Of a stretch of 64,000 nt of DNA, positions 10,567 through 21,985 are shown piece after piece (the stretch's first letter is position 1; every line of letters begins with the position of its first letter). The stretch lies in the NCBI GenBank assembly GCA_010645155.1, contig CM021318.1, positions 2,314,811 to 2,378,810 of the forward strand. Reading direction: 5' to 3'. Made by a program: the position numbers and the translations under genes. This stretch comes from Tigriopus japonicus. Lineage: Eukaryota > Arthropoda > Copepoda > Harpacticoida > Harpacticidae. The notes below the pieces were generated by a model. It was not told the DNA's origin. It worked only from the letters and a program-made list of their open reading frames with translations, and searched no databases.

Positions 10567-12738
10567 AAATCAAATTGCAAAATGTGACATATAATGGACG
10601 CACAGTAAAAGAGGTATGACCATCTAGTTGAGCCTGCATTTCATGGCGAAAGCTACTCTTTGTCGTGTTGTCCCGGCGTGCACGTGGGGTTTGGTTCAAG
10701 TTCGGTTTCAATGATGTGTATGTGTGCAGTATATGTACTAAAAGGACGTGACGCTTCCACTCTGGGATGGAAGAAAGAATCGTACCTAAGAACACCATTG
10801 CATGCAGATAAATCGAGTCTTCTTGAGAAGGATGGAGACTGGGGATAGTTGGATGACTCATGTGTGTCTAGGCGTTGAGAAGTACAACACGTACGAGGGT
10901 TATTCTTACATTGGTGCAGTTTCTTGACGTTTTTTTGGTCAAGGGTTTGCAAAATATGTGTATGTATTTAGGCAACATTTTTGTGGCATATCTGTTTAAC
11001 CACTTCACTACTTCTCTCCATGCTCCAGTCAATCGGTGTTGAAAACTTCAGTCGACATGACACCCGATTGGTTTGTTCATAGGGACAAGCAGTTAACCGG
11101 TGGAACGGAGAAGCCACGAAACTATTAGCTTGTTTATCTTGTTACTTCAAACTGACTTGTAAATTGCTCGCTTACTATGTTATTTTTATTGTTCATATTG
11201 GTTCTAGTACAATTTTAGATGAATCCATGGGAAGTCTAATATTCCACAAAATAACATTAATCCTTTTAATTATTATTATCATTTTATCATTATTGTTGTT
11301 ACATATAATCATTATTACTATTCTTAATTACACAGTTTAACAAAAGTTAAATATGCCAATTGTGCATAAACTGCAACTAAATTTTAGCCTTTGCTAAAAC
11401 CATTCGTACGTTAGCAAACAAGCTGAAAAGGCATTAAACTATATTTCATCCCAAAGGCCACCAAATTTGGGTAAAAAATGTAGTATTTTTTGGTATTATT
11501 TTGAGAAATACTGCAACAAAATCGATTTTTTTTGTTGTAATTTTACTAGAATATTTTTCATCACTTGCGGTAGAAACTGGCCTTTTCATATGCTCTGTTT
11601 TCTTGGGACATAACTTGGAATATAGCAGATGAACTAAATCGATATAGTTACAACTAATAAATCCTCTCTTTTTCTTTTCTTCTTTTGATTTTGCTATCCT
11701 TTTTCCAGGTCATTGTGAAGGGAACAATCACTTTTCCCAGATTTTTTTGAAATTTTCAAAAAGAAAATGTAATTACATTGAAAATAATAATTCACAAGTA
11801 TCTGGGGGCCCAGAATTTAACCTAAATATTTTTTTTTTGTTTTAACTGAAATATATAAGGTAGGTTTGCTTCCAAAGTTTGATTTTGACTGATAAACTAA
11901 CTCTTTTCCAGAAAATTTTCAACGGAACAAGCAATTTTCCACACTTTTTTTTGAAAATTTCCCCATTTTTGTAATTTTCGACAAAAATTGAAGATTTTTG
12001 TAATTACATTGTAAAATATAACTTACAAATATCTGGTTGCCCTGTTCATTCATCACTTTTCTAACTATGAATTAGTTCGTCACTTTAAGTACATAAAATT
12101 TGTTGGCTAACGTTTTTAACATTTTTAGAGCAATCAGTGTCCATTGAAAGACTCCAACAATTCTTAGAAGTATGTAATCCTCCCTACCAGAAATAATTCA
12201 GTCTTTCATTTAGAAGCTCCTCGTACTAGAAATCATGACTTAAAAGCCCCCTAAAAATGAGATTGCATTAGTTGTCTCAGAAAATTGAAGTCAGCAATAC
12301 ATCAACAGGAAGTTCATTTTTACGATTAGCACAAAATGTCAACAAAGTTGTAAGCAAAATGTAAACATTTTGTTTGAGTTTTCAATCACAAATTAATGAT
12401 ATTGAACAGAATATCAAGAGGCTCGGTCGGCAAGCTCAATTCTCTTTTAGCAATAAAACTTGTCCTACTTTTTCCTGTTCCTTCACAAACAGAGTGTTAC
12501 GTTCCTTCATTCGTAATACCTCAGAAATAAAAAAGCTGAATGAAAAAGAAAAGTTGCGTCAAGTTGCCTTTTTGGACCACCCCATTGATGATTTCCACCC
12601 CCTTCCTTTCGAAGAAGGGGAACATGACCTACCTGGATGGACCAAATAAGCTAGATCGAACCATAGCTGTTGGTTCAGATGTTCTACATAGGCCAAACCA
12701 AAAGTCATTTTTTATTCAGCACAATAAAGGATAGAACC
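10567..12738. other. AT-rich intergenic region
   Basis: No reliable coding signal. It contains simple TTATTATTATC-like runs near 11270-11330 and the dispersed repeat annotated at 11700-12050. Short ORFs near 12374-12734 look random. Confidence 0.45.
11700..12050 (+). repeat. Dispersed AT-rich repeat, copy 1 (two internal sub-units)
   Basis: Two diverged sub-units follow each other (about 11700-11815 and 11895-12050). Each has a GAACAA(T/G)CA(A)TTTTCC start, a TTTTGAAAATTT(CC) core, TGTAATTACATTG and a (C)TTACAAATATCTGG(T/G) end. The same two-unit structure recurs at about 21600-21985. No inverted termini were found, so the class is unknown. Confidence 0.55.
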
Positions 12739-13063
12739 ATGGGAGGTCATCAATCGTCCTTGCGTTCAAATCGAGTGAGTTAAGTGAACCTTTGTACTTA
12801 TTTAGGTTAATATTCAATTGTATTAACGTTTTTCAGCCTGGAGAAAGTTCAAAATCGAACTGGTTGAAGGCTTTATGGTCAGGTGGGTCACGACGAAAAA
12901 GATCCAATCCTTCGACAAGGGTAAGTGAAGACTTTTGATCAAACTTCGTGTTTTGATTGACTCAAGTTCCGAGATTTCTTATCTTTAGGAGACCTCGTCA
13001 CCCAGTTCAGTATTAGAGGAGGAATATTTGTTTAGACCGAGGATGAATACCTGGATCAAATGA
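12739..13063 (+). CDS. 64-residue basic protein with N-myristoylation-type start, three exons
   Basis: Exons are 12739-12774, 12837-12920 and 12989-13063, each joined in phase 0 with good GT-AG borders (GTGAGT, GTAAGT; TTTTTCAG, TATCTTTAG). The start has a good context (ACCATGGG). The N-terminus MGGHQSSLRSNR matches the myristoylation pattern MGxxxS (Gly2, Ser6). The middle is basic (SRRKRSN), a layout typical of small membrane-anchored proteins (myristate plus basic patch). The C-terminus is EEEYLFRPRMNTWIK. An AATAAA lies near 13247. No known family was recognised. Three clean splice junctions and an intact frame make it likely real. Confidence 0.6.
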
Positions 13064-13861
13064 CCTACTAGTGGACAGCCAAGACAAAATGAAACTAAAT
13101 CCTTAAATGTCAGTTCGGAAGCCAAGTGAGATGTGGATTTCTGGAACACTTCCAAAAGCGTTGACACGCATTTCAAACACTTTGGTTAAAATACAAAAAA
13201 ACCTCTTCCATACGCTTTTTGTACTTCATTCTCAATCACAAATCGAATAAATCCGCATACAATTTGATTTGCGGAAGTGAAAAAATGACAATTAACAGTT
13301 TTAAACTTCCTCGTTTTGTCTCTATGTTCAATGTTTGTTTTGGAGAGTAGCATTTGCATACAGTACTAGAGTGCTCTTGAAGGCATTGTACCATGATAGT
13401 TTGTAATGGGAACTAGGACGCACGGAAGGCAAATATACAAGTCAATAACAAGGAATGAATTTAAAAGTAGAGACTAGAGAGACCTTTACATTCGTGCTTG
13501 TACACGTTTGCATTCGATTTCAGGCGCATGACTTAAAAGCAGGTATTAAGGACAGCAAAATAACTATAATTTTCTTCTTCTCTCTTCTGAGAGCCACCAA
13601 CAAATTAAGTACAATTCAGTGATTGTGCCACGTTCTCGATACGTTCATGGTACCTTTTTCTATGGAGCTAGGGATTTGAGGAGCATGTCCAGAATCCAGG
13701 AAGACCTTGAGCACAGTCGCAATTCTACCACAACAACTAACATGTGGCCTATTTGACACCTTGCATTGGCAAGCTCGTAAAACAACATAGCTTGTGCAGA
13801 ACAAAGACTTATCTCGCTCGATCTGCGATCGTCATATATTTGAGGGCAGGTCACGGGGACG
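13064..13861. other. Intergenic region before the kinase gene
   Basis: No coding or repeat structure recognised. The 3' end of the small gene and the promoter of the kinase-WD40 gene should lie here. Confidence 0.4.
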
Positions 13862-15871
13862 ATGGATGCAGTACTCACGAGGACTCCAAGTCAGCAGGAT
13901 GGACTCTCCATAAGATCTGGCGATTCAAACACCAGCGGAAACCACTCTCAACTCCAAATCCCGGAAGACGGCTCTTCGAACTCAAGATCCGAGTCTGAAG
14001 AGACCCCCAAAATGAGGGGAGATCGGGATGAGAGAGAGCGTAGGCAAAGCTTCTCTTCACTACCATCCGTGATCCGAAATCATTACGAGATTACCAAGCA
14101 GATTGGAGTGGGAGCTTTTGGAGAGATCTTCAGTGCTTTCAAGGAAGTCAGTGAGGAAAACGAACGGGAAGAACCACAAGATGACAGAATACGAACGAGG
14201 CTCCAGGTCTGCATCCGAACCTTCCGGGAGAACCATCGAACATTAGACGAATTGGACTTGACCGAACTGGAAACCTTGACACAAATCACACATGAAAATG
14301 TGGCCAAAGTCATCGACACCGTGTGGAACATTAACTCTTCTGGAGTCGAACTCTACCTTGTCCATGAGAATTGCAACGAAGGAGATTTGGACCAATGGAT
14401 CCACAATCATGGTCCAATGAATGAGGAGGCTGTGAGAGATTTCATGAAACAAGTCTGCTTAGGTCTTCGTGTTCTAAGAAAACACGGCATTGTCCACAGA
14501 GACCTAAAACCAACTAACGTCCTCTTAACAAAAGATCAGAACAACAAGATCATTTACAAAGTGGCCGATTTGGGTCTAACTAAACTCTTCTTCGACGACG
14601 ATGTTGGCATTGCCTTGAACGAAAGTCCAATTTTCATTGCTCCAGAGGTTCTCAATTCTTCTTCGAATCCAACGAACGTTTTCGATATGGAACTCGATGA
14701 CATCAAAACAGACATCTGGAGTTTAGGCATCATGGTTTTACTCTGCTTCAACGGCGAGTTGCCCTTCAATGGTTGTGATTTGAGTCAGTTTTCCAATGAC
14801 AAAGAGATTGACATTCCTAGTCAAACGCCCCGTGGAATCAGTCGGGATCTCTCTGAGTTAATTCTGGACCTCCTTCGTTTCGATCCCAATGACCGGATTG
14901 ACTTTCCAACTTTGTCTCGCCACCCTTATTTAAAAAAGTTCATTTGGTATTCCCAACCATTCACCCATGTTTTGCCTTGTCGCTATCCTGTTACTGCTCT
15001 TTGTTGCGATTCCGTTCTGATACTCTGTGGCCTTGAATCCGGATTGGTTGAGGTCTTCGAAAAAGAGCGTTTCAACCGAGCTCATCTCCTAGATTTTCAT
15101 CGTAAAACAGTCACAGCATTGGCCACAACCAAAGAAATCATCATCTCAGGCTCCCAAGATGCAACCATTGCCGTTTGGAGTCGTCAGAGCTTCGATCGAA
15201 TCCAAGTTTTGTATCACCATAAGAACACCGTCATTGGGATCGAAATTATCGGATCCACCGCTTACTCAGCTTGTCTGGATGGGACTCACAGGGCATTTTC
15301 CATCGACTTCAAGAAACTCTACGCCAAAAAGAATGGATTTGGACAACGTCGATGTTCCATTCAAGAGCATACAGATGAAGAATTCCGTGAAGATCTGGAA
15401 TTCAAAGACGAACGCTCCGGTCGAATTTACCCGGCTCATTGGCGAGATCACGACCATATGCACACAGTGGCGGGTATTATCACCATACTTATCTATGTGG
15501 CTGAAGATTCCGAGTTTCGACCATTTCATATCTTGTCATCTCGAGCTTTCAATTGTCTCCGGCCTCAATTGACCTTTCGAATGAGAGATGATGGAAACGA
15601 GCACTTCATTCGTCGATTGGACTTCGACAGCCACGTGCGTCAAGTTCAAACTCATGGTGACGAGATTCTGCTACTTCACTGGAATGGCCAAATTACCATG
15701 TTCTCTATCAAAGAGCTTTTGTCTCAGATTCCAAACGATGAGCTCTTAAGAAGAGTTCTCCTGGAACCCAATCCAAAGCAAGACGAGATCCCTACATGGT
15801 TTCATGCCGATGAGAATTCTTTCGCCTTTTACAACAAGTCTAACGTTCATATCTTAGAATTCAAGCCATAA
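13862..15871 (+). CDS. Serine/threonine kinase-like domain fused to WD40-like repeats
   Basis: Intronless, 669 residues. Residues 1-70 are Ser/Arg-rich and disordered. The kinase fold runs ~75-350: glycine loop IGVGAFGEIF (81-90), catalytic loop HRDLKPTN (212-219), metal-binding DLG (236-238), APE-like IAPEVL (259-264) and IWSLGIMVL. The VAIK position reads VCIR (116-119), so the usual ATP-contacting lysine is arginine. Residues ~370-665 look like a degenerate beta-propeller; IIISGSQDATIAVWSRQ is a clear WD40 blade with neighbours ALCCDSVLILCGLESGLVEVF and TAYSACLDGTHRAF. The role is unknown: possibly a weakly active kinase or pseudokinase scaffold. The first ATG of the frame is used as start. 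No close animal family is recognised with confidence. Confidence 0.85.
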   Translation: MDAVLTRTPSQQDGLSIRSGDSNTSGNHSQLQIPEDGSSNSRSESEETPKMRGDRDERERRQSFSSLPSVIRNHYEITKQIGVGAFGEIFSAFKEVSEENEREEPQDDRIRTRLQVCIRTFRENHRTLDELDLTELETLTQITHENVAKVIDTVWNINSSGVELYLVHENCNEGDLDQWIHNHGPMNEEAVRDFMKQVCLGLRVLRKHGIVHRDLKPTNVLLTKDQNNKIIYKVADLGLTKLFFDDDVGIALNESPIFIAPEVLNSSSNPTNVFDMELDDIKTDIWSLGIMVLLCFNGELPFNGCDLSQFSNDKEIDIPSQTPRGISRDLSELILDLLRFDPNDRIDFPTLSRHPYLKKFIWYSQPFTHVLPCRYPVTALCCDSVLILCGLESGLVEVFEKERFNRAHLLDFHRKTVTALATTKEIIISGSQDATIAVWSRQSFDRIQVLYHHKNTVIGIEIIGSTAYSACLDGTHRAFSIDFKKLYAKKNGFGQRRCSIQEHTDEEFREDLEFKDERSGRIYPAHWRDHDHMHTVAGIITILIYVAEDSEFRPFHILSSRAFNCLRPQLTFRMRDDGNEHFIRRLDFDSHVRQVQTHGDEILLLHWNGQITMFSIKELLSQIPNDELLRRVLLEPNPKQDEIPTWFHADENSFAFYNKSNVHILEFKP

Positions 15872-17248
15872 GTAACCGCAATGAAAATGATTGCGGGCTT
15901 TACAATCTTTTTCCGAGCCATACAAACTGGCAGCTCTTTTGGGTCGGAGTAATGGTACATTTTGTGATAAACAACAACTGATTCCTTAGTTTTAAGCTTG
16001 ATTTATCTATATATCTTTATTTATCAACATTACTTTTCTTTTCATTACTTCCGGAAATTTCCACCAAAACAGTTCCTCCAAATACATTTGAAAAAAACGG
16101 TTCCATTCCTTCAGTATCAAACACGACTTTTTAAGTATAATTGTTATAGGTTAAGACTACATATTTATTTATTCTTTTCAAATGTTGCACTTGAGATCCT
16201 CCTACGAAATACATTACTCTGGATCATCTGAACTTTTCATGACTATTATTTTCGAACTCCTTGTCGAATTTAATCGTTTTTTCCAAAGTCAGGCGCCGGA
16301 TCGGATTTTCTACTCGCTGAAAACATGAATATAGAATCGAAAAAAACTATCAAACATTCCTCGGCATTTCAAAAAAGACATTTTCAGGTGCCAAACATAA
16401 ATGCACGGACTATAATGCTAAAACTATTAATTGTCGATAACATGCTTTCTGAATGAAATACCTTTTTTCAACTGGTAATCCCATTACTCGAAGGAAAAGT
16501 ATTTGTATATTTGTTATTTTGGTACGATTAAATTGATGCTGATTGATTCGCGCCAAAAAATAAACAGTGGAGACAAAAATAATGGTTGTTCTTTTTGGCC
16601 ATTAGACAAGTCATTTAATAACTCTCACAAGGACCGAGCATTTGAAAGACGTATCAAGTTAGAGGAAGAAGAATATAATTATAAATTAACACACTACGCC
16701 ATTTGTTAAGTAATTGGTCTATTCGAGATATTCTGAGGTTGAATATGTTGTTATCTTTCATCAGATTCTCATTAAGCTACAAATAAAGTTGCATTTTTGA
16801 TTGCTTCACAATAATAGTTGAATTGTCAGCAGCAGGCAGTAAACTAAGAATGTTTCAGAAATGCTTGACAATGGTCTCAATCCAACATCTGCAATTATTG
16901 AACGCAATTAACGCAACATTTGTTCTAAGACTGCATCCGATAATTGTTACTTGTGTTGCATTGTTACATTGTACATCTACTCGACGACTTATTGATAATG
17001 CCAGAAATGTGGCAGTTACTTTTGAAATATAATTGATTACAATTATATTGATCTCAAAAGTAAAAAAATATACTGTTACACTCCCTTTCAAATACATTTT
17101 TTCTAAAAACCAAATTGATCTCATTTCGTTTTAAGGGGTCAAAAAATTATTCAAAAAAAATTCGTGCTAACGGGTTAGTTAGATATACGTAATCCTAAGT
17201 ATCATTGCAGAACTAAGAGAAAAAGGTTGTTTTGCCGGCAAGCGAAAA
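15872..17248. other. AT-rich intergenic region
   Basis: Nothing beyond short random ORFs was seen. It ends at the 8-bp target duplication of the hAT-type element starting at 17257. Confidence 0.4.
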
Positions 17249-17256
17249 ATCTCGAG

Positions 17257-18970
17257 CAGAGGTCGGCAACTAATTTTGGGTCAAGGCCCACCAAATTTGA
17301 TTACATGTTGTCAGGGGCCCACCAAACACTTTGGTACGTTCAGGGGCTCACTAATTAACGTTCAAAACGTTCTAGGCCCACCAAAGACCACCCTTAGGCC
17401 CACGTGTGGGCCACGGTTCCAGGATAACTCGGTATATGGGATAACTCATCACTGGATAACTGGGTACCGTGGAAAACTCGGTACACCGGAAAATTGGGTA
17501 CAGCGGAAAACTCGGTACAGGAAGATTCAGCACAAGATAACTCAATACACTGGATAACTGGGTACAGCGGAAAACTCGGTACAAGAAGATTCAGTACAAG
17601 ATAACTGGGTACAGCGGAAAACTCGGTACAAGAAGATTCAGTACAAGATAACTGGGTACAGCGGATAACTGGGTACAGCGGAAAACTCGGTACAGGAAGA
17701 TTTAGTACAACATAACTGGGTATACCACATAAATGGGTGCTTTGGATAACTGCATAAGCAGGATGGGAAAAATGGTAAAAATGGAAAAGTGAGTGTCAGG
17801 ATGATGGATGTTAGAAAAAGATTGTTTGAAATAGACTGAAGGCAACTATGGTGAATTAAAAACGTCTAACGACATGTTTCCCATTTTAACGGATTTTTTG
17901 CCACGGTTTATAGAACGGTGACAAATATGGCAATAATCCATGACTCAGATAATTTGGTGTGCCCTAGAAATACTAAAAGGCAGAGATTGGCATTCAAATC
18001 TATGATTGCCTGACCCGGCACGGACTGTCTGTGACGTCATTCATCATGCGGGAAGCCGAAGTTCATGATTAAAGGAACCTTTTCTTCTACGAAACACATC
18101 TAAACCATTTCGCTCATTTGATAGGGCAGTTTGGTTATTGAAAGTCCTCAAGTCTGCTGGAAATGTGTCTAAGGTATTTACCCGATATGAAAAAAGTGAA
18201 TTTCAATTAGTGTGGAGTTTTAACAAGGGCCAATTAATGTCACACGATCGGGTGATTGACAACAAAATCTTAGTGATGTGGAATCTTGGCTTGCGCAAGT
18301 TTTTTCACGGGAGGTTGCAAGGTAGGGTTACTGCTTGCAGAATGGGTGCTTTGCTCTTGTATATGAGCAGGCACGAATGTGAGTTTGATTTGCAACCCTG
18401 CTCAGAAGTCACGAAAGTCAGGGATGCCTTGCCTTTTGGTGATCCTTAATGAAAAACGGGTTTATGAAGACTGGTAGATAGAGGGGAATTTGATTTTACA
18501 TCGGTAAATTGGCAACCCCGGCACCAAGTTAGATCACTACAAAATCAACAAAGAAGAAGAACTCTGGTTTGTTGTTGAACTTCGTTAGAATTAGCTGAAT
18601 GTTCAACTGAATGCTGTTGACCAATCACCAGCGTGAATCATCGGCACCGTGTGTTAGCCTACGACGGCCAGTCTCTAGTAAGGGTCGCTAGTGTGCCCTC
18701 TTATCTGGTTTGCCCACTTATCCAGTGTACCCACTTACTCTGTATCCCAGCTATCTTGTGCTAAATCTTCCTGTATCGAGTTTTCCACTGTACCTAGTTA
18801 TCCGGTATACCCAGTTATCTTGTACTGAATCTTCCTGTACTGAATCTTCCTGTACCGAGTTTTCCGCTGTACCGAGTTTTCCGCTGTACCCAGTTATCCA
18901 GTGTTGAGTTATCCCATGTACCGAGTTATCCTGGAACCGTGGGCCACAGCCCACCGGTTGCCTGACCCTT
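17257..18970. mobile_element. Non-autonomous hAT-type element, interrupted by a second insertion
   Basis: The left end starts CAGAGGTCGGCAAC (17257). The right end is ...CCACCGGTTGCCTGACCCTT (to 18970). The flanks are ATCTCGAG (17249-17256) and ATCTAGAG (18971-18978), an 8-bp duplication with one mismatch. CAG-type termini and 8-bp duplications are features of hAT transposons. GGCCCACC-rich relatives occur at 20736-20956, 34392-34475 and 54730-54940. Removing the insertion at 17415-18938 restores a short element (about 190 bp) like these. No transposase is present. Confidence 0.8.
17415..18938. mobile_element. Foldback element with tandem-array inverted arms (Mutator-like, 9-bp target duplication)
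   Basis: It begins GGTTCCAGGATAACTCGGTA and ends with the reverse complement. The exact 9-bp duplication GTGGGCCAC flanks it (17406-17414 and 18939-18947). Both arms (about 17415-17735 and 18708-18938) are inverted and built of tandem units (47-bp period in the left arm) of GATAACTGGGTACAGCGG / AAAACTCGGTAC type. The ~970-bp centre has no clear transposase; an ORF of 103 residues (18138-18449) is of unknown status. The centre is related, in inverted orientation, to sequence at 49200-49330 and 46545-46590. Nine-bp duplications with long inverted repeats suggest Mutator-like or foldback transposons. This assignment is inference. Confidence 0.7.
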
Positions 18971-19263
18971 ATCTAGAGGGTTAACAACACCTTGTTCTCT
19001 CTTTGCTCGCGTCAGCAATAAGCTAATCCAAGGACCTGGCTGGTCCTATACCTTGAAACGTCTGGAAACTTGCTCGACTCCGAAAAACCTTTTTATCGAG
19101 CCTTATGAGGAGGGGTCGATTTTGAGCCGCTTTAAATCTTTCCTAAAAGAACCAACGGGTGGGTGTCCACTTATCGTGGACACCCTCAAGTCAATGAATG
19201 CCTCGTAATCTTACTCAATCTCAAGAGCCAAGTCTTAAATGTTTTGACGCTTGTCATGCTAAC

Positions 19264-20513
19264 CAGGGCTGCCAGGTAATTGGAGACCAAAAACGCCAGA
19301 TATCGAAATTCGCCGCCAGATTTTTTTCAAAAAAACGCCAGAATAACGCCTGATTCCAGTTCCTTCATTATGCATTTGTTCTAGAGGAGACATATCATGT
19401 AGTAACCTTTCATCAATAAAGATAGCTGAGTTGAACTTATCAAGCATCCTTTGGGTTGATACAGTTTAATAAGACACATTTTTCGCACACATTTACTCTC
19501 ATTTAGATAGGATGAGACTTTGAATTTGAGTTTATTTGTAAGACCAAATAAGACACAAATAAAGCAAACCACCATCATATTCAAGCTAATAATCATGAGT
19601 GTGAACCTTTTAAAAGGTTCTGTACCCTAAAAATTTGCTTTTGTAAGCAGTTGAAATAATTGGAAATTTTGTGTATTATTTGTCTGGCCTTTTACCCATA
19701 TATTTACAAAGATTGATTTTTTTTTGGCATTTCTTGCACTTCATTAGCCATGTTTTAGCCAACAGAAACGCAAAATCGTAATTTTTAACCTTTTTAGTTT
19801 TTCCTTGAAAGCTCTTCAGTTTCTTTGACATTTAAGTTTGTCACTGCAATAAATTGATTTGCCATTCCAATACACTTTGTTTACCATTCAAGCAGATATT
19901 TTTTCATCCCAACACACTTTCTTTACAATGCCAACACATTTTTTTCCAATCTAGCGCATTTTGCTTGCCCCTTTTTCAGCTTGAAAAGCATCTTCTATTT
20001 GCTAAAATCTTCAAGCTTACCAATACTAGTTTCAACGGCCCAGCACTCTCTTATAGTAATCATAAGATTTAAATATCAGAATGTATAAATGATGATTATT
20101 TTAAGCGCTACTTTTGGTTGTTTATCTGAAATTGAAGTAAAGTTAACATAAAAAAGAGAAAAACGAAAGAGATGGGCCAAAAATGGTCACATTATTTTTT
20201 GTAACTAATGCTGTAACTTTGAGCTCTGTTATGCTGAATTCTGCTAGAACAGTGTGACACTACTGTGTTTCTATCTTACAAATCAAAGAAAATACGCCAA
20301 ATTTCACGATTTTCGGTTAAATACCGCCAGAAACTTGTCAAAATGTTCTTCCCCGCCAAACAGAAATTTCCCAACGCCAGACTGTAACGTAAACCGCCAG
20401 AATACCGCCAGATTTTTCCGTCCCGCCAAATAAAAAATCTCGCCGCCAGACGAGGCCTCAAACCGCCAGATACACCAAAATCTGGCGGGCCAAACCGCCA
20501 TCTGGCAGCTCTG
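19264..20513. mobile_element. Non-autonomous hAT-type element (GCCAG family)
   Basis: Termini are CAGGGCTGCCAG (left) and CTGGCAGCTCTG (right), nearly perfect inverted repeats. The flanks are an exact 8-bp duplication, ATGCTAAC (19256-19263 and 20514-20521). Both ends are rich in a repeated (A)CCGCCAGA(T/A)TT motif, about ten copies in the right end (20290-20500). The 1250-bp interior is AT-rich and non-coding. Confidence 0.85.
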
Positions 20514-20735
20514 ATGCTAACCAGCACATAAACAATGTAACTAGAGGCTCTTAGCATTGAACAAAATCATTTGTAAATTATTCTGATAACAGACAACTTG
20601 ACCATTTATTGCAGCCAAAATATGGAAAGTGTTTTTTAGGAAAGTCGGGTAGTTCCAAAAATAGCTTAAGGTGACTCAGCCGAAGCCCCACGTACCTCTT
20701 AAGTATCTGGGGGCTTAAGCAGGGTTTGTCTAATC

Positions 20736-20956
20736 TAACCTGTGGGCCAAAGGGTGGTCTTTGGTGGGCCCAGAAGCTATGGGAAAAGTCCAAAATTGAG
20801 GGCCCACAAGCCATTCATAGTATTGCACTTGTGGGTCCAAAGCTTTTTGATCATTGATTTGTGGGCCCCTGAACCTACCAACGACTGTTGGGCGGGCCCC
20901 TGACAACATGTAAACAAATTTGTGGGCCTTGGCCCAAAAGTGGTTGCCGGCCCCTA
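20736..20956 (-). mobile_element. Short hAT-type element (GGCCCACC family), 221 bp
   Basis: It is a relative of the 17257 element in inverted orientation, flanked by the exact 8-bp duplication GTCTAATC (20728-20735 and 20957-20964). The right end keeps the canonical GGTTGCCGGCCCCTA. The left end is shortened to TAACCTGTGGGCC, so part of that terminus seems deleted. Confidence 0.75.
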
Positions 20957-21077
20957 GTCTAATCCGTCGACATTGAAAAAACATCCATCGGCGGATTTAT
21001 GAACAATTAGATGGATTTTCTTAAAAGTCACACGACCTTAATGTTTTCTTATGGTTTTAACGCTCTGTCTGTTTATA

Positions 21078-21262
21078 TCACGGATTAAAAATCCTTTTGG
21101 ATTGAAATCATCACGGACTAAAAAACCTTATGGATTAAAAATTCTCATGGATTAAAAATCCTCATGGATTAAAAATTCTCATGGATTAAAAATCCTCATG
21201 GATTAAAAATCCTCATGGATTAAAAATCCTCATGGATTAAAAATCCTCATAGATAAAAAATC
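21078..21262. repeat. 17-bp tandem array (CATGGATTAAAAATCCT)
   Basis: About ten copies of a 17-bp unit, the central ones nearly identical. Further degenerate copies occur at about 21472-21520, on the other side of a tRNA-like segment. The array may be the tail of the SINE-like element on the minus strand. Confidence 0.8.
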
Positions 21263-21357
21263 CTCATGGATTTTTTTTAATTGGTTGCGGATTTTCTACT
21301 ACCGCTACAAGGAATGCGATTCCATGTAAACAAGGATTACTACCGATAGGTTCAATT

Positions 21358-21455
21358 CGACCCCCAACAAGATTCGAACCTACTCCGTCTGGGGAAGCAC
21401 TTACGCTCGGCTCTTTTACGAACGCGCTAGTACGCGTGGCCACTCTGGCTTCCTT
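21358..21455 (-). repeat. tRNA-derived SINE-like head
   Basis: On the minus strand the segment has an A-box-like GCCAGAGTGGCC (about 21437-21450) and a perfect B-box core GGTTCGAATC (21371-21380), spaced as in a Ser/Leu-type tRNA. It cannot fold as a good full tRNA by eye. On the minus strand it is followed by ~80 bp of unrelated body and then the 17-bp array. A SINE or degraded tRNA pseudogene fits best. Confidence 0.5.
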
Positions 21456-21599
21456 GCTGAACCTTCTAGTTCCTGATTAAAAATTCTCATTGATTAAAAA
21501 TCCACATGGATTAAAAATCCTCGCGAAAATAAGTCATGCAAAACCTCTACCAGAGAGCTTTGTCGAATTTTAGGGATAAATATGGTGAAAATTCATTTA

Positions 21600-21985
21600 C
21601 GTAATCCATTTTTTGCAGCTAAAAAGGTAAAGGTATTGATAACCAAGGCCATCAATTTTGTTAAAAAATATTGCCAGTTTTTTGAAATTTTCCCACTTTT
21701 ATCATTTTGGACAAAAGTCGCACATCTTTGTAATAATTGCATTGTAAATTTTAATTTTCATGTTTCTGGTAGCCCCGAGAATGAGCCAAATATTTTTTAT
21801 TGTAACTAAAATATAAAATGTCGGCTTGTTACCTAACTTTTATTTTGACTGATGAACTAACTTCTTTTCAGAAAATTGTCAGCAGAACAAGCAGTATTTC
21901 ACTTTTTTGGTAAATGTTTCCCCATTTTTGTAATTTCGGACTATTGTAAAATGTAATTTTCAACTACATAGTGGCCCTGATGATT
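21600..21985 (+). repeat. Dispersed AT-rich repeat, copy 2
   Basis: Same two-unit structure as 11700-12050, including GAACAAGCA(G)TATTTC, TTTCCCCATTTTTGTAATTT and TTTGTAATAATTGCATTGTAA segments. Divergence between copies is substantial. No termini defined. Confidence 0.5.
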
